Source: RPQJ01 sp963706755 (GTDB lineage Bacteria; Pseudomonadota; Gammaproteobacteria; Steroidobacterales; Steroidobacteraceae). From it: a DNA stretch of 64,000 nt. The notes under the pieces are model-generated. The model did not search any database, was not told where the DNA came from, and saw only the letters and a program-made list of their open reading frames with translations. Below are positions 19,185 to 28,915 of this stretch, piece by piece; the stretch's first letter is position 1, and every line of letters starts with the position of its first letter. Location of the stretch: assembly GCA_963706755.1 (NCBI GenBank), contig CAVPNH010000008.1, positions 310,001 to 374,000 on the forward strand, given 5' to 3'. Made by a program: the position numbers and the translations under genes.

Positions 19185-21163
19185 ATGGACACCAAGGCGA
19201 AAGACGTCTCGATGCAGATGGCCGAGGACGCCCGCCAGACGGAGTGGGAGAACGTCAGCTTCACCGCGGAGGTGTTCAAGGGCAATTTCCGCTGGGACCT
19301 GCTGCATCCGTTCCCGGCGCAGTCCGCCGAGGACCGGAGGATCGGCGACGAGTACATCGAGAAGATCCGCCCCGTGATCGAGAAGGCCATCGATCCGTGG
19401 AAGATCGATGAGGACGGCGAGTACCCGCGCGAGGCGCTGGACGCGCTCGCGGCCGCGGGCCTCTTCGGCATGAAGATCCCGAAGGAATACGGTGGCCTCG
19501 GTTTCTCGGTCACCAACTACGGGCGGGTGCTGGGCTTCCTCGGGGGCTACTGCGCGACGACCGTCGCCTACGTGTCGGCACACCAGAGCATCGGAGTCCC
19601 GCAACCGCTCAAGGAGTTCGGCACCGAGGAGCAGAAACGCAAGTATCTGCCTCGCCTGGCGAAGGGCGAGATCTCCGCGTTCGCGCTCACCGAGCCGGGC
19701 GTTGGTTCCGACCCGGCGCGCATGACGACGACAGCCACGCCATCGGCCGACGGCAAGTACTACACGCTGAACGGCGACAAGCTCTGGTGCACGAATGTCA
19801 CCGATCCGAAGACGACGCTGATCGCGGTGCTCGCGCGGACGCCTGACAAGGTGCTTCCCAACGGCAAGTCCGTGCCGCAGATCTCCTGCTTCGTAGTCGA
19901 GACCGCCTGGCCCGGCGTCGAGCGCGCGCGGCGCTCGCGCTTCATGGGCCTGCGCGGGCTTGCGAACGGGGTGATCACGTTCAAGGACGTCAGGGTCCCG
20001 GCCGAGAACCTGATCGGCAAGCCGGGCGAGGGTCTAAAGATCGCGCTCGCGACGCTCAACGTCGGACGACTCGGGATCCCGGCCGCGGCGATCGGCGGCG
20101 GCATGGCGATGGTGGAAGACGCGAAGTGGTGGACCTCGACGCGGCAGCAATGGGGCCAGCCGATCGGCAAGCACCAGGCCGTGGCGAAGATGATCTCGGG
20201 CTACATGGCGCAGCTCTTCGCGATGAAGGCGATGGTCGGGGTCGCCTGCGCGTTCGCGGACCACAAGAACGCCGACATCCGCCTCGAGGCGGCGGCGGCG
20301 AAGTACTGGTGTTCCGAGACGCTGTGGAAGATGTACGACGACTACCTGCAGGTGCGCGGCGGGCGAGGCTACGAGCGGGCGACTTCGCTCTATGCGCGCG
20401 GCGATCGGCCGGTCGCGGTGGAGATGGGCCTGCGCGACGCGCGCATCAACCGCATCTTCGAGGGATCGTCCCAGGTGATGCACCTGATCATGGCGCGCGA
20501 GGCGCTCGACACGCACTTCAAGCTCATGATGCCGATCCTGCAGCCGAAACCCGGGCAGAAGGTGTCGAAGGGCGAGGCGGCAATGAAGGCGGCGGGCTTT
20601 TACGCGACGTGGCTGCCGAAGCTGTACATGCCGGGCGCCGGCGGTCGACTCGACGCGCCACACCTCGACGCGAAGAACCGCAAGCATCTCGCCTGGACTG
20701 CGAAGGCCTCCAAGGTACTCGCGCGGAGGCTGTTCGGGACCATGGCGAAGTTCGGCCCGAAGCTCGAGACGCGAGCAGGTCATCCTCGGCAACTTCGTGG
20801 ACATCGGCGTGGACCTGTTCGTGATGGGCGCGACGCTTTCTTATGCGGACCACCTCGTCGCGATCAATCCAGGCGACAAGTCGCCGCTGGAACTCGCGGA
20901 CCTCTTCTGCAGCGAGGCGCGCCGGCGCATCGAGGGGAACTTCCGCGCGGTGAAGGGCAACTTCAACCGGTCGTACGGCAAGGTCGCCGGGCTGCTGATG
21001 GAAGGCAAGCTCGACTGGCTCGCCAAGGGCGCGATCAACCCGATCCCGCCGAAGTACCGCGACTGGGAGAAGAACGACTACGAGCATCCGGCCGCGACGG
21101 CCGGAGGCGCAGCCCGCGACGGCCGCGCAGCGGAAGGCGGAGGCCCCGAAAGAAGCCGCGTAG
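19185..21163 (+). CDS. acyl-CoA dehydrogenase, long (~660-residue) type, two frame breaks
   Basis: A flavoenzyme introducing the alpha-beta double bond of acyl-CoA. The catalytic core has FALTEPGVGSDPARM, a LWCTNV strand, GRLGIPAAAIGG, and RGGRGYERATSL followed by RINRIFEGSSQVMHLIMAREAL. A C-terminal extension follows. At ~20773 two bases (CG of a CGCGCG run) are missing; repair gives LETREQVILGNFVDIG. At ~21097 one extra G is likely; removing it gives an Ala-rich tail ending KEAA and a stop TAG at 21161-21163, inside a long palindrome. Unrepaired, the frame runs to 21234. Homology is strong; chain-length specificity is unknown. Confidence 0.82.
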
Positions 21164-21230
21164 AAAATAGGTGCCAGGCACCGGTTTTCCGCCATAGGCG
21201 GAAAACCGGTGCCTGGCACCTATTTTCTAC
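21160..21230. repeat. perfect 71-base inverted repeat, REP/REPIN-like
   Basis: Arms 21160-21193 and 21197-21230 are exactly complementary over 34 bases around a 3-base ATA loop. Each arm begins GTAGAAAATAGG and contains an inner palindromic core, GGTGCC-A-GGCACC. The TAG at 21161-21163 and its mirror at 21227-21229 serve as stop codons for the two converging genes, the first only if the upstream frame is repaired. A strong bidirectional terminator is likely. The architecture matches the element at 34326-34392. Confidence 0.85.
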
Positions 21231-21812
21231 CTGAGGGCGAGGGGCGAGCCGGGGTTGCCGGACCAGAGTTCGTAGCGCTCGCTGATGCCGTCGCGCAGTT
21301 CGGTCACGCGGATCGAGTCCGCGGCGGCAAGGAAGGCCAGCGTGTCGCGGTCGGTCCGGGCGATCAGCACTTGCGCCGACCTGGACGGTGCGCGGACCGG
21401 CGCCTCCGCGAGGCCCAGTTCCCGGGGCGTGGCCTTGACCGGCACGAGCGGGATGCTGCGGCCGTCCGCGATGATCTCGAACTGTGCCGACGCGGCGTCG
21501 CGCGCGGCCGCGCCACGCTTGTCGATGGTCGACCACACGTAGCCGTAGAAGTAGGTCGCGTGCGTGCCCATGCGGTTGACGTCGACGGGCACGAGCGTCA
21601 GGTAGTCGCGGGCGTGGACGGCGAGCTCCGGTCGCTCGCGCGCGAATACCAGCGCCCCCTGGGCCACGGTCACGGTTGCAGCGGATCTTCTCGTCCAGGT
21701 ACTGGCGCGTGCCGTCGGAAGGCCGTGACGCGCACGCTCCGACCGCAAGCAGGAGCATCGCGATCGCCAGGCGGCGCGGACGACGGGGCTGGCGGGCGCC
21801 GTCAGAGGTCAT
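21227..21812 (-). CDS. putative lipoprotein, last gene of the multiheme operon, one frame break
   Basis: The N-terminus (from ATG 21812) has a signal peptide with a lipobox-like LAVGAC, predicting a lipid-anchored Cys at ~27. The frame then shifts at ~21685, where an extra C explains the break, into a ~155-residue domain. That domain contains HARDYLTLVPVDVNRMG, ATYFYGYVWSTIDKRG and ERYELWSGNPGSPLALR. I do not recognise the family. The start overlaps the end of the outer-membrane barrel gene by 11 bases, so it is co-expressed with the cytochromes and could be an outer-membrane accessory lipoprotein. The stop codon lies in the REP palindrome. Confidence 0.6.
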
Positions 21813-24186
21813 AGCGATACCCCAGGCTGAAGTAGTAGCGCGTCGTGTCGGCGCTGGAGTCGCCGAGTGTGCGCTGCCCGATCTCGGCGCCGCCCTCGAT
21901 CTCGAGCCACAGTCTCTGCCAGCGCATTTCCGCGCGCAGGCCCGGCGCGTAGAGCAGCTGCGTGGACCCGTCGTCGTGGAAGGTGCGCTGGTCGACGCGG
22001 AGTCTCGGGGTCAGGCGCCACGCCTCGCCCAACGGGAGCTGCGTATAGAGCCCGAGCGAGATCGTGTCGGTCGAGTCCCCGGTCTGGTACTGGAAGCCCA
22101 GCGAGGAAACGTCGCCGCGGCCGAACAGTCCGTATCCGAGCGCCTGCGTCGAGAACAGGAGGTCGGTGCCCGAGGCCGGGGTTGCGTCGACCCCGCCCGA
22201 CGCGGGCGTCGCGCTCATGCTCATGCCGGAGACGTCCATGGACCACTGCCATCGCTCGCCGAACGGCCGGGACAGCGACAGCGTGTAGGTGTCCGATTCC
22301 GCGGTGCGATCCTGGGCGAACTGCTCGACCTGCGCGCTGGAGTAGAGGCTGAACAGCTCGTCGAAGGTCTGGACCTGCTGGCCGATCAGTGCGTTGCGCA
22401 GGCTCAGGCCCGGGCTCTTGCGGTGATCGAGGTTGACGCTCATCGTCCAGCGCGAGGGCAGGGCGGCCGTCGCGAGCAGCAGCACGTCGTTCAGGTCGCC
22501 GAAGTGGATGTCGTAGTCGGCCAGTCCCACGAACGTGAAGCCGGGCCTGAAGTAGCGAATCTCCGTGCCGATGGCCTGCCTGTCCGTGTAGCCCACGTAG
22601 TCCTGCGTGAGCGCGTAGAGCGACATGTCCCAGGCTTCGGCGAAAGTACCGAAGTCGGCGGACAGCGCGTAGAACGTCTGGTCCGTCGAAGGCGCGGCAC
22701 GCGCCGTGTTGACCAGGGAGCCCGCGTAGCCGTTCACCCGCACCCTGGGTGCGACCTGGTATCCGGCATACAGGCCGTCGAAGGTCCCGATCAGGCCGCC
22801 CAGGTTGCCCGACTGCCGTCCACCACGAACGCTCCAGTCGAGCGTGCGGTCGCGCAGCTCTGCGAAAAGCAGCGAGACGGTGCCCTGGCTGCCCGGGCCG
22901 TTGGACATGAGGTCCAGTCCGTAGGATCCGCTCGCCCGCATGGCGAAGTCGTAGCGCTCGCCGCTGCGGCGCGCCGCGAGCGCCACGTCGCTCAGGATCG
23001 CGTCCTGTGTCGTGCCGCTCGTCGACACGACGCCATTGTCGAAACTGCTCGAGTCCCGTCGATAGGTCTGCGAGATCCCGCCGTAGACTCTCCAGCGCGA
23101 TTCGTTGGCCGCCGCCGCCCGTGCCTGCGCACTCGCCGGGCTCGCAGCGAACGTCAGGGCGCGCAGGCGCTTCGCGACGCGGTCCGCCGCCTCGCCCTGC
23201 GGATACCGCCTCAGGTATTCCTCGTACTCAGCCTTGGCGTGCGCCAGTTGCCCGTTGCGCTCGCGTGCCAGCCCGAGCAGTTCCTGGGCCTGGGCGCGCT
23301 GCGGAAACTCCGGCTGCTCGGTGAGACGCGTGAGCAGCTGGATCGCCACCACGTAGTCCTTGCGTCGGAGCATCTCCTGCGCGCGCTTCATGGTCTGGTC
23401 GATGTCCTGCTGCGTCAGCGTCGCGCTGGCTGGCGCCGTCGTCGTTGCCACGCTGCCGACCGCATCGGGGAGGCCGACCTCGCTCATCGCCGCGTCGTCC
23501 GACACGGCGAGCCATGCCTTCGGGTAACGGGTACGGGCCGTTGCGAGCACTCGCCGCGCATCCGACTCGGCAACGAAGGGCCCCGCCCGCAAGCGGTACC
23601 ACTTCTGGCCGTCAACGACAGTCTCGGAGACGTACGCGCGCACGCCGGTCGCCTGCTGCGCGGCAGCGATCGCCGCCGCGTCATAAGGCTCATTCGCCGC
23701 GTCGAGGTTGACCGCGTATACCGACACGCGCCCGGTGACTTCGTGCACCGTCACCTTCGAGCGGTCGACCTCGGGCCGTGAGACGAGAATGCGCAGCCCC
23801 CGGCCGTTCGTCGCCGGGACGAGCACGAACTGCTCCGACTTCGACCAGCGGATGCCGAGCTCCACGTTCCGGCCCATGGTGCGCTCGACGTTCACCGCGC
23901 GGACGAGGCCGCTGCCGTCGAGGACCGGAGGAACGACCCAGCCGGCCGCGGGCGAGCCGCAGTCCGGGCCGGTGATGAGCCGCACGCTCAGCGCTTCGCC
24001 GCTGCTGGCTGGAAGGTGGCTCACGTACCGCACGTTGCAGCCGAACAGGATGTTGACGGTCGCGTAGCCGTCCTGTTCGGTGACGCCGACGTCCTCGATC
24101 AGCCGCCCGGCGAGCTGTGCATGCGCCGGGGCCGCGAGCGACGCCAGCAGCACGATCCAGGCGAAGCTGCGTCCCGGGCCCGTCAT
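21802..24186 (-). CDS. outer-membrane beta-barrel protein with SPOR-like and TPR regions
   Basis: A 794-residue exported protein with a signal peptide of the WIVLLASLAAPAHAQ type. An N-terminal beta-rich region (~25-170) is followed by a SPOR-like segment (~175-240) around WYRLRAGPFVAESDARRVL. A tetratricopeptide-like helical stretch (~270-350) with a YEEYLRRYPQGEAADRV repeat precedes a C-terminal ~430 residues of alternating amphipathic strands ending RYYFSLGYRYDL, read as a beta-barrel. It directly follows the giant cytochrome gene (stop and start share bases, TGATG). By position it could be the porin of a porin-cytochrome conduit, but I do not see MtrB signatures. Confidence 0.65.
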   Translation of the reverse strand: MTGPGRSFAWIVLLASLAAPAHAQLAGRLIEDVGVTEQDGYATVNILFGCNVRYVSHLPASSGEALSVRLITGPDCGSPAAGWVVPPVLDGSGLVRAVNVERTMGRNVELGIRWSKSEQFVLVPATNGRGLRILVSRPEVDRSKVTVHEVTGRVSVYAVNLDAANEPYDAAAIAAAQQATGVRAYVSETVVDGQKWYRLRAGPFVAESDARRVLATARTRYPKAWLAVSDDAAMSEVGLPDAVGSVATTTAPASATLTQQDIDQTMKRAQEMLRRKDYVVAIQLLTRLTEQPEFPQRAQAQELLGLARERNGQLAHAKAEYEEYLRRYPQGEAADRVAKRLRALTFAASPASAQARAAAANESRWRVYGGISQTYRRDSSSFDNGVVSTSGTTQDAILSDVALAARRSGERYDFAMRASGSYGLDLMSNGPGSQGTVSLLFAELRDRTLDWSVRGGRQSGNLGGLIGTFDGLYAGYQVAPRVRVNGYAGSLVNTARAAPSTDQTFYALSADFGTFAEAWDMSLYALTQDYVGYTDRQAIGTEIRYFRPGFTFVGLADYDIHFGDLNDVLLLATAALPSRWTMSVNLDHRKSPGLSLRNALIGQQVQTFDELFSLYSSAQVEQFAQDRTAESDTYTLSLSRPFGERWQWSMDVSGMSMSATPASGGVDATPASGTDLLFSTQALGYGLFGRGDVSSLGFQYQTGDSTDTISLGLYTQLPLGEAWRLTPRLRVDQRTFHDDGSTQLLYAPGLRAEMRWQRLWLEIEGGAEIGQRTLGDSSADTTRYYFSLGYRYDL

Positions 24187-27100
24187 CAGTGGAATTCCGT
24201 GTCGGTGATCCGGTGCTGCGGGCCGGAACGGCTCCTCAGGATCGTCGTCAGCGTTGAATCGGTGTAGACGTGGCAGGCGCCCGAGCAGTTCCTGAGCTCG
24301 CTCACCGTGTACTTCACGTTGCCGTACTTCGTGTGCGGGTCCGACTTGTAGCGGCTCGAGTGGCAACCCGCGCAGTTGGGCTTGTAGGCGGGCGCGCGCC
24401 ACGTGGCCGCGTCGGTGTTGGTCGTGTGGCAGCTCCGGCAGGTGAGCGCCACCCGGTGGTCACCCGGGTAGCCGCCGCCGGCTCACGTGCCGGAACGTGT
24501 TCGGCGTCCAGGCCGTCGTCGAGTGGCAGTGGTTGCACTCGAAGTTGTTGACCGGGAAGGTCATGTGGCCGGTGGACGGGCCGCTCGCGGTCGTGCCGTT
24601 GTGGCAGTTCTGCAGCCGCCAGTGACGCCCGTGTGGTCGAACGCGGCCGGCAGCCAGGCCAGCGTGGAGTGGCAGACTCCGCACTCCTGCGTCGTCGGGA
24701 TGTGGGTGGCTGGCTTGCCCGGAGCTTTCACGCCGTTGTGACAGCCGCTGCAGGTGCCGCTTACGTGGGTGTGGTCGACGCGCGCCGCGGGCTGCCACGC
24801 GGTCGTGGTGTGGCAGGCTGCGCAGGCCGTGTCGCTCGTGATGTGTGTAGCGCCCTTGCCGGTCGCGGCCGTGCCGTTGTGGCAGGAGTAGCAGCTGCCG
24901 ATTACCTGGGCGTGATCCACGCGCACGGCCGGTCTCCAGCCGGCGGGCGAATGACACGCCTCGCACAGGTTGCTGGTCTGCAGGTGGCCAGAATTCTTGC
25001 CCGTGGCGTTCACGCCGTTATGGCAGCTGACGCAGTTCCCGGTGATGCCGGTGTGGCTGAAGCCGGTGGCCGGCCTCCACGCCGTCGTGCTGTGGCAGCT
25101 GCCGCACTCGGACGTCGTCGCGATGTGGGTGGCCGGCTTGCCCGCGGCCCTGGTGCCGTTGTGACAGCTCGAGCAGTTGCCGATGACCTGCGCGTGGTCG
25201 ACGCGGATCGCCGGTCTCCATACAGTCGTCGAGTGGCAGGCCTCGCACACCACGGTCGTGAACATGTGCGTGGCATTCTTGCCCGCGGCCTTCACGCCGT
25301 CGTGGCAGCTCGAGCAGTTCGTGGTGATGCCCGAGTGAGTGAACGTGGCGGGCCTCCAGGCCGTCGTCGAGTGACAGCTGCCGCACTCGGCCGTGGTCGG
25401 GATGTGGTTCGCGCCCTTGCCGGCCGCCTTGGTGCCGTTGTGGCATGAACTGCAGCTGCCGACGACCTGCGCGTGGTCCACGCGGGTCGCCGGTCTCCAG
25501 CCCGAGACCGCGTGGCAGGCTTCACAGGTGTTGCTCGTGGCGAGGTGCAGCGCGCCTTTGCCCGCGGCCCTGACGCCGTCGTGACAACTCGAGCAGCCGT
25601 TCACGATCCCGGTGTGATCCCAGGTCGTCGGCCTCCAGGCCGCCGGCGTGTGGCAGGTCCCGCAGTCTTCGCTGGTCACGATGTGTGCCGGCGTCTTGCC
25701 GGTGGCGGTGGTTCCGTTGTGGCAGGTCGAGCAGCTGCCGGTCACCTCGCGGTGATCGACGGTCGTCGCGGGCTTCCAGGCCTGGGTCGCGTGACACGCG
25801 GCGCACTGGTTGCTCGATGCGAGGTGCGTCGGATTCTTGCCCGTCGCCGTCGTGCCGTTGTGGCAGGAGTAGCAGCTGCCGGTCACCTGGGTGTGGTCCA
25901 CGCGCGTGACGGGGCGCCAGCTGAAGGTGGTGTGGCACGCCTGGCAGCCGTCGGTCGAGCTGATGTGAGTCGTGCTCTTGCCGGTCCCGTAGACGCCGTC
26001 GTGGCAGGTGGCGCAGGCGGCCGTAAGGCCTGTGTGGTTGAAGTTGGCCGGCGTCCAGGCAGTCGTCGTGTGGCAGGTGCCGCAGGCGGCGTCGGTCGGG
26101 ATGTGGTTGGCGTGCTTGCCCGCGGCGATCGTGCCGTTGTGACAGGAGGCGCAGGTGCCGGTCACCTGCGTGTGGTCGATGGTGGAGACTGGTACCCAGG
26201 CCGCGATGACGTGGCAGGATTCGCAGGAGTCGGTGGTCCGGATGTGCGTCGCGCTGCGGCCCGGTGCGCGGTTGCCGTCGTGGCAGGCGGCGCAGTTGTT
26301 CACGTACCCCGAGTGATCGAACCTCGCCGGCGTCCAGGCGGTGGTCGCGTGGCAGCTGTCGCACTCGGCGCCGGTCACGATGTGATTCGCGTCCTGCCCA
26401 GTGGCGGCCACGCCGTTGTGACACGTGGAGCAGCTGCCGAGCACGTTGGCGTGGTCCACGCGGGTCACCGGCTTCCAGGCCACGGTCGCGTGACAGGCAT
26501 CGCACGCCGTGGTGGCCCTGATGTGCCTCGTGCCGACGCCCGTCGCCTTAACGCCGTCATGGCAGGTCGCGCAGCGCTCGGTCACGCCGGTGTGGTCGAA
26601 GTTCGCGGGTCGCCACGCGGCGGTCGAGTGGCAGCCGTCGCAGGTGTCCGCGCTCGGGATGTGGGTGGCGCCGCGCCCGGTCGCGTGCGTGCCGTCGTGG
26701 CACGAGAAGCAGCTGCCGATGACCTGCGTGTGATCGACGCGGGCGGGCGGCGCCCAGGCTTCCGTGGTGTGGCAGGCATCGCAGGCGTCGCTCGTCTGCA
26801 GGTGGGATTGCCCCTTGGGCGTCGCGGTCCCGCCGGGGCTGTGGCACGAGACGCAGTTCCCGGTGATGTTGCTGTGGTCGAACCTCGTCGGGAGCCACGC
26901 GGCAGCGCTGTGGCAGCTGCTGCACTCCATGGTGGTCGCGATGTGTCCCGGGGGCTTGCCGGGCGCCTGCGAACCGTTGTGGCAGGCCGAGCAATTGCCG
27001 CGCACCTGGTCGTGGTCGACGCGCGTCAACGGTGACCACGCGGAGGTCGTGTGGCAGGACTCGCAGCGCGCACTGCTCAGGATGTGGTCGGACGACTTCG

Positions 27101-27330
27101 GGCGTCGCGCCGATGCGCGAGCCGTTCGAATGACAGGCGGCGCAGTCGCGCGGCGTGCCCTGGAAGACGGCGTCTACGTGGCAGGACTCGCAGGCCTGCA
27201 ACCGGTGCGCGCCCGTGAGCTCGTATCCCGTGGTGAGGTGGTCGAACTGGGAGACGGCGCCCTGCGCGAACGCGCCGCTGCTGGCGAACGCGAGCAGGCA
27301 AAGAATGGCGAGTCGATGGAGCTTGCTCAT
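24186..27330 (-). CDS. giant multiheme c-type cytochrome, 41 CXXCH plus one CXXXCH, three frame breaks
   Basis: ATG 27328-27330 opens a signal peptide (LHRLAILCLLAFASSGAFA). Then come 41 CXXCH heme-attachment motifs and a final CSGACH (CXXXCH) in about 1,045 residues. Most of the chain is a ~33-residue unit alternating two half-patterns: CxxCHxG..A.GK...HI.T and CxxCHxTxAWxPA...DH..V.G. An uninterrupted frame (to ~24615) already holds 34 motifs. Breaks at ~27103, ~24612 and ~24474 each need one base to restore CXXCH phase. It would be a periplasmic or extracellular electron wire. It lies 10 bases after the 21-heme gene. Confidence 0.88.
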
Positions 27331-27340
27331 GGTTCCACCC

Positions 27341-28903
27341 CTATTGCAGCCTTGCGCCCTTGAACGTCGACGTGCCGTGGCAACGCTGGCACTGGCGGCC
27401 GTACTGCCCGAGGTGCACGTCGTCCTGCGCATGGCAGGATCCGCAGTCGCCGCTCAGCTTCACGACCTCGGGCGGCTGCCTGTGGCAGCCGGCACAGGCG
27501 GTGTTCGCGTGCGCGCCGGTGAGGACGAATTTTGTCGCCTTGCCGTGGTCGAATTGCCAGAGTCCCCAGCCGTTTGGCGAGTGGCAGCCCTCGCAGTCCT
27601 TGCCGAGTGCGCCCTTGTGACGATCGTCGCGCTGGTGGCACCCGTTGCAGTCCAGCGGGACACCCTTGAACGACGGCGACGTGTGGCAGGCATGGCAGGG
27701 AACCGCGACGTGCAGGCCGACCAGCGGGTACCGGGTGAGGTCGTGGTCGAAGATGATGTCCTTGCGCCAGCCTTCGACGCCGTGGCAATGAGCGCAGTCC
27801 GTGCCGAGCTTGCCGGCGTGCGCGTCGTTCGTACGGTGGCAGGCGATGCAGTCGGTGCCGAGCTTCTGCGTGGCAACGACGGCCGTGTGACAGGCGCCGC
27901 AGCCGAGCCTTGAGTGGCTGCCGAGGAGCTCGTAGTGGCCGTCGCGCCCGTGCTCGAACGTCGCAGGCTTCCAGGCCGTGGTGCCGTGGCACTTCTCGCA
28001 GGCGGCCCCGAAGCGCGTGGCGTGCACGTCGTCCGCCCGGTGGCAACCGGCGCAGTCCTTGGGCAGGGGATCCTTCAGGTTCGGCGTCTTGTGGCAGCCC
28101 TGGCAGGTGACCTGTGCGTGGGCGCCGGTGAGCGCGAAGCGGGTTTCCTTGGCGTGGTCGAACTTCGAGGTCTTCCACGCGACCGTGCTGTGGCAGCTCG
28201 CGCAGTCCTGGCCGCGGGCGCCGCGGTGCACGTCGTCCGGCGCGTGGCAGGACACGCAGGCGGACGGCGTCCCGGCGTAGCGACTTCCCGCGTGACACGC
28301 GGCGCAGGCCACGTCGCGATGGGCGTCACGCAGGATGAATTTCGTCTTGTCGTGATCGAAGCGACCGTGCGCCCACGACGTGGTCTCGTGGCAGTTGCCG
28401 CAGCTCGAACCGAACTTGCCGCCGTGCGCGTCGTCCGCCTTGTGGCAGTCGGTGCAGGCGGACGGTGCCTCGCGGAACTTCCGGCCCGGCTTGTGGCAGG
28501 CGTCGCAGCCGGCCGAGGCGTGCGCGCCGGCGAGCGCGAAATCGGTCTTCGCGTGGTCGAACGACGGCCGGGTGAGCTTCACGATGTCGCCGTCGCGGCC
28601 GACATGCTCCGAGTGACACGCCTTGCACTGCGCGGTGTCGATGGCCGGCAGGCGTCCGTGGAAGCCGGTGTGGGCGTGGACGTCCGCCGCGACGTCCTTG
28701 TGGCAGTTCATGCAGAGCGCCGTCTGGCGGTTGCGGTCGGCGCGATCGTGGCACTGCGAGCACTCTTCCTCGAGCTTCGCATGAGCGCGCGTGACCTTGC
28801 CCGGCATGATCAGGGTCTCGATGCCGGCTGCGGACGCGGGATGCGACGACAGGTTCGCCAGCATCACGACGACCAGGGCAAGGAGGGGGCGCGCATGTCG
28901 CAT
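27341..28903 (-). CDS. 21-heme c-type cytochrome
   Basis: A 520-residue exported protein with a signal peptide (LLALVVVMLANLSSHPASA). It carries 21 CXXCH motifs and many extra His residues for axial ligation. Its repeat differs from the neighbour: three hemes per ~75-80 residues. The recurring sequence is FDHxKxxFxLxGAHxxxxCxxCH, CxxCHxxDDxHxGxxGxxCxxCHxxxxW. Such c3/c7-like triheme modules are typical of periplasmic electron carriers. It lies between a His-rich membrane protein and the 42-heme cytochrome, 10-12 bases from each. The position suggests a relay from membrane to the larger cytochrome. Confidence 0.9.
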   Translation of the reverse strand: MRHARPLLALVVVMLANLSSHPASAAGIETLIMPGKVTRAHAKLEEECSQCHDRADRNRQTALCMNCHKDVAADVHAHTGFHGRLPAIDTAQCKACHSEHVGRDGDIVKLTRPSFDHAKTDFALAGAHASAGCDACHKPGRKFREAPSACTDCHKADDAHGGKFGSSCGNCHETTSWAHGRFDHDKTKFILRDAHRDVACAACHAGSRYAGTPSACVSCHAPDDVHRGARGQDCASCHSTVAWKTSKFDHAKETRFALTGAHAQVTCQGCHKTPNLKDPLPKDCAGCHRADDVHATRFGAACEKCHGTTAWKPATFEHGRDGHYELLGSHSRLGCGACHTAVVATQKLGTDCIACHRTNDAHAGKLGTDCAHCHGVEGWRKDIIFDHDLTRYPLVGLHVAVPCHACHTSPSFKGVPLDCNGCHQRDDRHKGALGKDCEGCHSPNGWGLWQFDHGKATKFVLTGAHANTACAGCHRQPPEVVKLSGDCGSCHAQDDVHLGQYGRQCQRCHGTSTFKGARLQ

Positions 28904-28915
28904 TCGTGTCCCGGC

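Noticed and set aside
24600..27030. Regularly spaced ~100-base repeats that look like a CRISPR array at low resolution
   Set aside because: The repeats are imperfect, in phase with codons, and encode the CXXCH two-heme unit on the minus strand.
21676..27035. Long open frames on the plus strand opposite the barrel and cytochrome genes
   Set aside because: They are antisense shadows of GC-rich coding sequence; translations are Arg/Ala/Gly-rich without motifs or ribosome sites.
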